Assembly (NCBI GenBank): GCA_003170275.1
Contig: PNAM01000016.1
Location: forward strand, 116,472-180,471
Origin: Myxococcales bacterium
Lineage (GTDB): Bacteria; Myxococcota_A; Polyangia; Palsa-1104
Direction: 5' to 3'
Length of the DNA: 64,000 nucleotides
Below the pieces are notes generated by a model. That model searched no databases. It saw only the letters and a program-made list of their open reading frames with translations, and was not told the DNA's origin. The translations under genes were made by a program, and so were the position numbers. Shown here in pieces: positions 61,093 to 64,000 of the stretch; the stretch's first letter is position 1, and every line of letters begins with the position of its first letter.

Positions 61093-62427
61093 ATGCGAAA
61101 GAACTTCGTCCTAGACACGAACGTGCTGCTGCACGATCCGAGGGCCATTTTCCACTTCGCCGACAACACGGTCGTCATTCCGATCTATGTCCTCGAAGAG
61201 ATCGATCATTTCAAAAAAGAGCTCTCCGAGCTGGGCCGCAACGCCCGCGAAGTGGCCCGTCGTCTCGATGAGTTTCGCAACAAGGGCGCCCATCTATCCG
61301 ACGGCGTAGCGCTCGAAGGCGGCGGCCAGCTCAGGGTCGCGCTGGCCACGCGCGAGCTGCCGCCGGCGATTCGCACCTCCCAGATCGTCGACAACTTCAT
61401 CCTCGGCGTAGCGCTCGAGGTGCGTGACAAGGATCCGGACGCGAGCACCATCCTGGTCACCAAAGACGTCAACCTGCGCATCCGCGCCGACGCGATGGGA
61501 CTGACGGCGGAGGAATACGACGCCGAAAAGATCGACATCGAGGAGCTCTATTCGGGCAACGGCGAGGTCGAGGTGACCGGCGCCGCAGTCGACGAGTTCT
61601 ATCAGTCGGGCACCATCACCGTGGAGCAGCTCAAGGCGGGCGGCGCGGCCAACGGCTTCTACGCCAACCAGTACCTCCTCTTGCGCGATCGCGAGAACCC
61701 GTCGCACACCGCGCTCGGCCGCTACGACGGCCCGAACAAGCGCATCTCGCAGATCAAGAAGCTGCGCGAGGGCGTGTGGGGCATCCGCCCGCGCAACAAG
61801 GAGCAGCACTACGCGCTCGACCTGCTGCTCAACGACGACATCAAGTTGGTGACGCTAGTCGGCAAGGCGGGCACCGGCAAGACCCTGCTGGCGATCGCCG
61901 CCGGGCTGCAGAAGTGCGTCGAAGAGGCCGTGTTCCAGAAGCTGCTGGTCTCGCGCCCGATCTTCCCGCTCGGAAAAGACATCGGCTTCCTGCCCGGCGA
62001 CATCGAGGAGAAGCTGAACCCTTGGATGCAGCCGATCTACGACAACATCGAGCTGCTGCTCGGCTTCTCGAAGGCCGAAAAGAAGGAAGGCCGCTCGCAC
62101 CAGGAGCTGATCGATCTCGGCTACATCGAGATCGAGCCGCTCACCTACATCCGCGGGCGCAGCATCCCGAACCAGTTCATGATCGTCGACGAGGCGCAGA
62201 ACCTCACGCCGCACGAGGTGAAGACCATCATCACCCGCGTCGGTGAGAACACCAAGATCGTGCTCACCGGCGACCCGTATCAGATCGACAATCCCTACGT
62301 CGACTCCGCCAACAACGGCCTGACCACCGTCGTCGAGAAGTTCAAGGGCGAAGCGATCGCCGGCCACGTCAGCCTGGTCAAGGGCGAGCGCTCACCACTC
62401 GCCGAGCTCGCCGCCAACATCCTCTAA
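61093..62427 (+). CDS. phoH: PIN-PhoH family RNA-targeting ATPase/nuclease
   Basis: A 444-residue PhoH2-type protein. A PIN nuclease domain (about 1-150) starts NFVLDTNVLLHDP, with the acidic residues of the active site. The PhoH ATPase domain follows, with Walker A GKAGTGKT (about 257-264), Walker B with DEAQ (about 365-370) and GDPYQIDNPY. These fused proteins bind and process RNA, with ATPase helicase-like activity. Toxin-antitoxin roles are known for mycobacterial PhoH2, but no antitoxin is seen here. Confidence 0.93.
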   Translation: MRKNFVLDTNVLLHDPRAIFHFADNTVVIPIYVLEEIDHFKKELSELGRNAREVARRLDEFRNKGAHLSDGVALEGGGQLRVALATRELPPAIRTSQIVDNFILGVALEVRDKDPDASTILVTKDVNLRIRADAMGLTAEEYDAEKIDIEELYSGNGEVEVTGAAVDEFYQSGTITVEQLKAGGAANGFYANQYLLLRDRENPSHTALGRYDGPNKRISQIKKLREGVWGIRPRNKEQHYALDLLLNDDIKLVTLVGKAGTGKTLLAIAAGLQKCVEEAVFQKLLVSRPIFPLGKDIGFLPGDIEEKLNPWMQPIYDNIELLLGFSKAEKKEGRSHQELIDLGYIEIEPLTYIRGRSIPNQFMIVDEAQNLTPHEVKTIITRVGENTKIVLTGDPYQIDNPYVDSANNGLTTVVEKFKGEAIAGHVSLVKGERSPLAELAANIL

Positions 62428-62432
62428 GATCA

Positions 62433-62527
62433 AGCAACCAAAGAGAACACAGAGACCAACGGCTGTTCTGGATTTCTCCCCCCCAGGGAAACCCGGCTCC
62501 GTGACCTCTGTGATCTCTGTGGTTGCT
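62433..62527. repeat. CACAGAG-type inverted repeat
   Basis: Two 26-base arms, 62433-62458 and 62502-62527, are inverted copies with about five mismatches and contain AGAGAACACAGAG or its complement. The loop between them is 43 bases and holds CCCCCCCC. The hairpin separates two convergent genes (PhoH, PilZ) and may act as a bidirectional terminator. Related CACAGAG repeats are scattered in other bacterial genomes; whether it is repeated here is not visible. Confidence 0.65.
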
Positions 62528-62550
62528 CGAGCTGAGTCTGGGGCGGGCGG

Positions 62551-62916
62551 TTACTTGGCGGCGCGCGAAGGCGGTGGGACTGCCATGAGCTGCGCGTAGC
62601 GGTCGCGCTCGACGTCCTCGATGCGCACGCCGACGCCGCGATCGGGCCGGGCGTAGACCACGCGGCCGGACACGCGGATCGGCTCGCGCGACCCCGGCAG
62701 CGGGAACTCCATCACGATCGGATCGCCCGGACGCTCGAGCGGGAAGCGATCATCGAACGAAAAGCCGCTGGCGCTGATGTTGCGAACCAGCCGGTAGTAC
62801 AGGTCGTTGCCGCGAATCTCGACCGCAAAAAACGCCGTCTCGGTCCGAGGCTCTACCCGGCGATTTGCATCCGCCGCCGTTCCCCCAATGCCGGTATCCG
62901 AGTCTCGGGTAGCCAT
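62551..62916 (-). CDS. PilZ-domain protein
   Basis: A 121-residue single-domain PilZ protein. RRVEPR (residues 19-24) and NISASG (46-51) form the two halves of the c-di-GMP-binding site. The domain is followed by a Pro/Ser tail. It should be a cytoplasmic c-di-GMP receptor affecting motility or polysaccharide export. The diguanylate cyclase at 55440 is a possible partner, though not adjacent. Confidence 0.85.
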   Translation of the reverse strand: MATRDSDTGIGGTAADANRRVEPRTETAFFAVEIRGNDLYYRLVRNISASGFSFDDRFPLERPGDPIVMEFPLPGSREPIRVSGRVVYARPDRGVGVRIEDVERDRYAQLMAVPPPSRAAK

Positions 62917-63042
62917 TCAGACTCCTTGGTAGGCCTCTGTCCTACACTGGTCACCCTCGACATGTCAAGGACAACTGTTTGCAGTGCATGCTGCATCACG
63001 CATTCATTGACGAAATAGCGATTCCCTGGAGAATGTAACGTC

Positions 63043-63471
63043 GTGAAGCCTCCTTACAAGAGCCGTGGTTTGACCGTTATCCTATTAACGGTCTCGCTGG
63101 CCTGGGCCGGGTCGGTCGCACGCGCCGACGACGACGGGTACGAGCTGGTCCAGGCGCCCGCCCCCGAGCTGCACGCCGGCAAAAAGGCGGTCTTTTCGCT
63201 GACGCTGGTGCCGCGCGCCGGCCATCACCTGCTCGCCGATGGCCCGGTGTTGGTGCGCGTCTCGGGCGACGCGCTGCGCCCCGCTCGCACGCTGCTGCGC
63301 CGCGAGGACGCCGTCGACCCACGCGCCGAGGTCCCGCGCTTCGAGCTGGCGGTCACCGCGGACAAGAAGGGCCCCGCCCGCCTCGTCGCCCACTGCACCT
63401 TCTACTTATGTAAGGACACGCGCTGCCGCCCGGTCGAGACCGACCTGACCTGGACCGCCACGGTGAACTAG
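63043..63471 (+). CDS. Exported protein with three conserved cysteines
   Basis: A 142-residue exported protein. GTG 63043 and a signal peptide (cleaved after ARA, about residue 28) are followed by a beta-rich domain with [20 protein letters not shown] and a Cys cluster [11 protein letters not shown] near the C-terminus (three cysteines). The Cys arrangement recalls the N-terminal beta domain of DsbD but is not enough to assign a thiol-disulphide role. Its stop overlaps the convergent response-regulator gene by 4 bases. Confidence 0.65.
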   Translation: MKPPYKSRGLTVILLTVSLAWAGSVARADDDGYELVQAPAPELHAGKKAVFSLTLVPRAGHHLLADGPVLVRVSGDALRPARTLLRREDAVDPRAEVPRFELAVTADKKGPARLVAHCTFYLCKDTRCRPVETDLTWTATVN

Positions 63472-64000
63472 GGGACGAGCTTGTAGCCGAAACCGTAGAC
63501 CGTCAGGATGTGGCGCGGCTCTTTTTGATCCTCTTCGACCTTCTTGCGCAGCTTGACGATGAAGTTGTCGACGGTGCGGTTGGAGGGGTAGGCCTCCACG
63601 CCCCAGATCTTGTCGAGGATCTCGTCGCGCGAGACCGGCTGCTCGGCGCGCTCGAAGAGCAGCTTGATCAGCTCCACCTCGTAGAAGGTCAGCGGCACGG
63701 GCTTGCCGCGCGGGCGGGTCAGCGTGTGCTTCTTCACGTCCACCTGGCAGGCGCCGATCTTGAGCGTCTCGTCGCCCGACCCGGGCTTGTGCAACCTGCG
63801 GAAGATCGCCTTGATGCGCGCCAGCAGCTCCGCGACCGAGAACGGCTTGGTGACGTAGTCGTCGGCGCCCGCGTCCAGCCCGCGCACCTTGTCCGATTCC
63901 TGGCCGCGCGCGGTGAGGATGATGATCGGCACCACTGAGTTGAACGAGCGGATCTCCTCGCACACCTGGTAGCCGTTGATGTCGGGCAGCATCAGGTCGA
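63468..64000 (-). CDS. OmpR/PhoB-type response regulator (5' end outside window)
   Basis: The C-terminal about 177 residues of a two-component response regulator. The receiver domain shows [14 protein letters not shown], then [28 protein letters not shown], where the Lys is the conserved receiver Lys. The winged-helix DNA-binding domain follows ([20 protein letters not shown], then [13 protein letters not shown]). The reading frame continues past position 64000, so the phosphoacceptor Asp region is missing. The paired histidine kinase is not in the window. Confidence 0.92.
   Translation of the reverse strand, partial: DLMLPDINGYQVCEEIRSFNSVVPIIILTARGQESDKVRGLDAGADDYVTKPFSVAELLARIKAIFRRLHKPGSGDETLKIGACQVDVKKHTLTRPRGKPVPLTFYEVELIKLLFERAEQPVSRDEILDKIWGVEAYPSNRTVDNFIVKLRKKVEEDQKEPRHILTVYGFGYKLVP

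Noticed and set aside
61093..61550. PIN domain as a toxin of a toxin-antitoxin pair
   Set aside because: It is fused to a PhoH ATPase and no small antitoxin gene precedes it; the upstream small gene is a divergent rubredoxin-like protein.

Overview
This is a very GC-rich, gene-dense bacterial window of about 64 kb. It most likely comes from a myxobacterium (Myxococcota, Polyangia-like). The evidence is three Hanks-type Ser/Thr kinases with regulatory tails, one protein with a MYXO-CTERM-like surface anchor, and more than twenty predicted lipoproteins. Many of the lipoproteins are Cys-rich or carry low-complexity Gly/Asp/Ser linkers after the lipobox. There is one tRNA gene, tRNA-Ala(GGC), and no rRNA, CRISPR array or recognisable prophage.

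Layout. 1-1.2 kb: a REP-associated tyrosine transposase (RAYT) gene lies centred between two long, imperfect inverted arms. 1.2-10.3 kb: a secreted amidohydrolase, small lipoproteins, two VOC-fold proteins, a GH114 glycosidase-like lipoprotein, a benzoate-CoA-ligase-type adenylating enzyme, a MYXO-CTERM protein with a zinc-phospholipase-C-like His pattern, and a lipoprotein amidohydrolase. 10.3-14.2 kb: a kinase fused to a degenerate cyclase-like domain, an AAA ATPase and TPRs. 14.2-18.7 kb: a D-aminoacylase-type amidohydrolase coupled to a TetR regulator, then an alpha/beta-hydrolase lipoprotein. 18.7-34 kb: GST, an ArsR-YceI pair, a GH16 glucanase, a vWA lipoprotein, TPR proteins, and many uncharacterised exported proteins, with a PhyH dioxygenase among them. 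34-47 kb: a PilZ-AMIN membrane protein, M28 peptidase, a kinase-TPR receptor, a Y-family polymerase, a SIMPL protein, a phosphoesterase, a broken gene remnant, LysR, a third kinase and an acyltransferase. 47-64 kb: the tRNA, a sensor-propeller lipoprotein, an esterase-like lipoprotein, an operon of two SCP2-like proteins with an Fe-alcohol dehydrogenase, FtsB coupled to a GGDEF diguanylate cyclase, a cobalamin adenosyltransferase operon ending in a copper monooxygenase-like lipoprotein, PIN-PhoH, PilZ, and a truncated OmpR-type response regulator at the right edge.

The genes suggest a large envelope and surface proteome, second-messenger signalling (one active-looking diguanylate cyclase, two PilZ proteins) and kinase signalling, not one metabolic pathway. 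Translational coupling (TGATG, GTGA or one-base overlaps) ties together the TetR/amidohydrolase, SCP2/ADH, FtsB/GGDEF, adenosyltransferase/hydrolase and TPR/lipoprotein pairs. Start codons were moved downstream wherever a signal peptide or ribosome-binding site indicated it. All functions are inferred from motifs; no database search was run.
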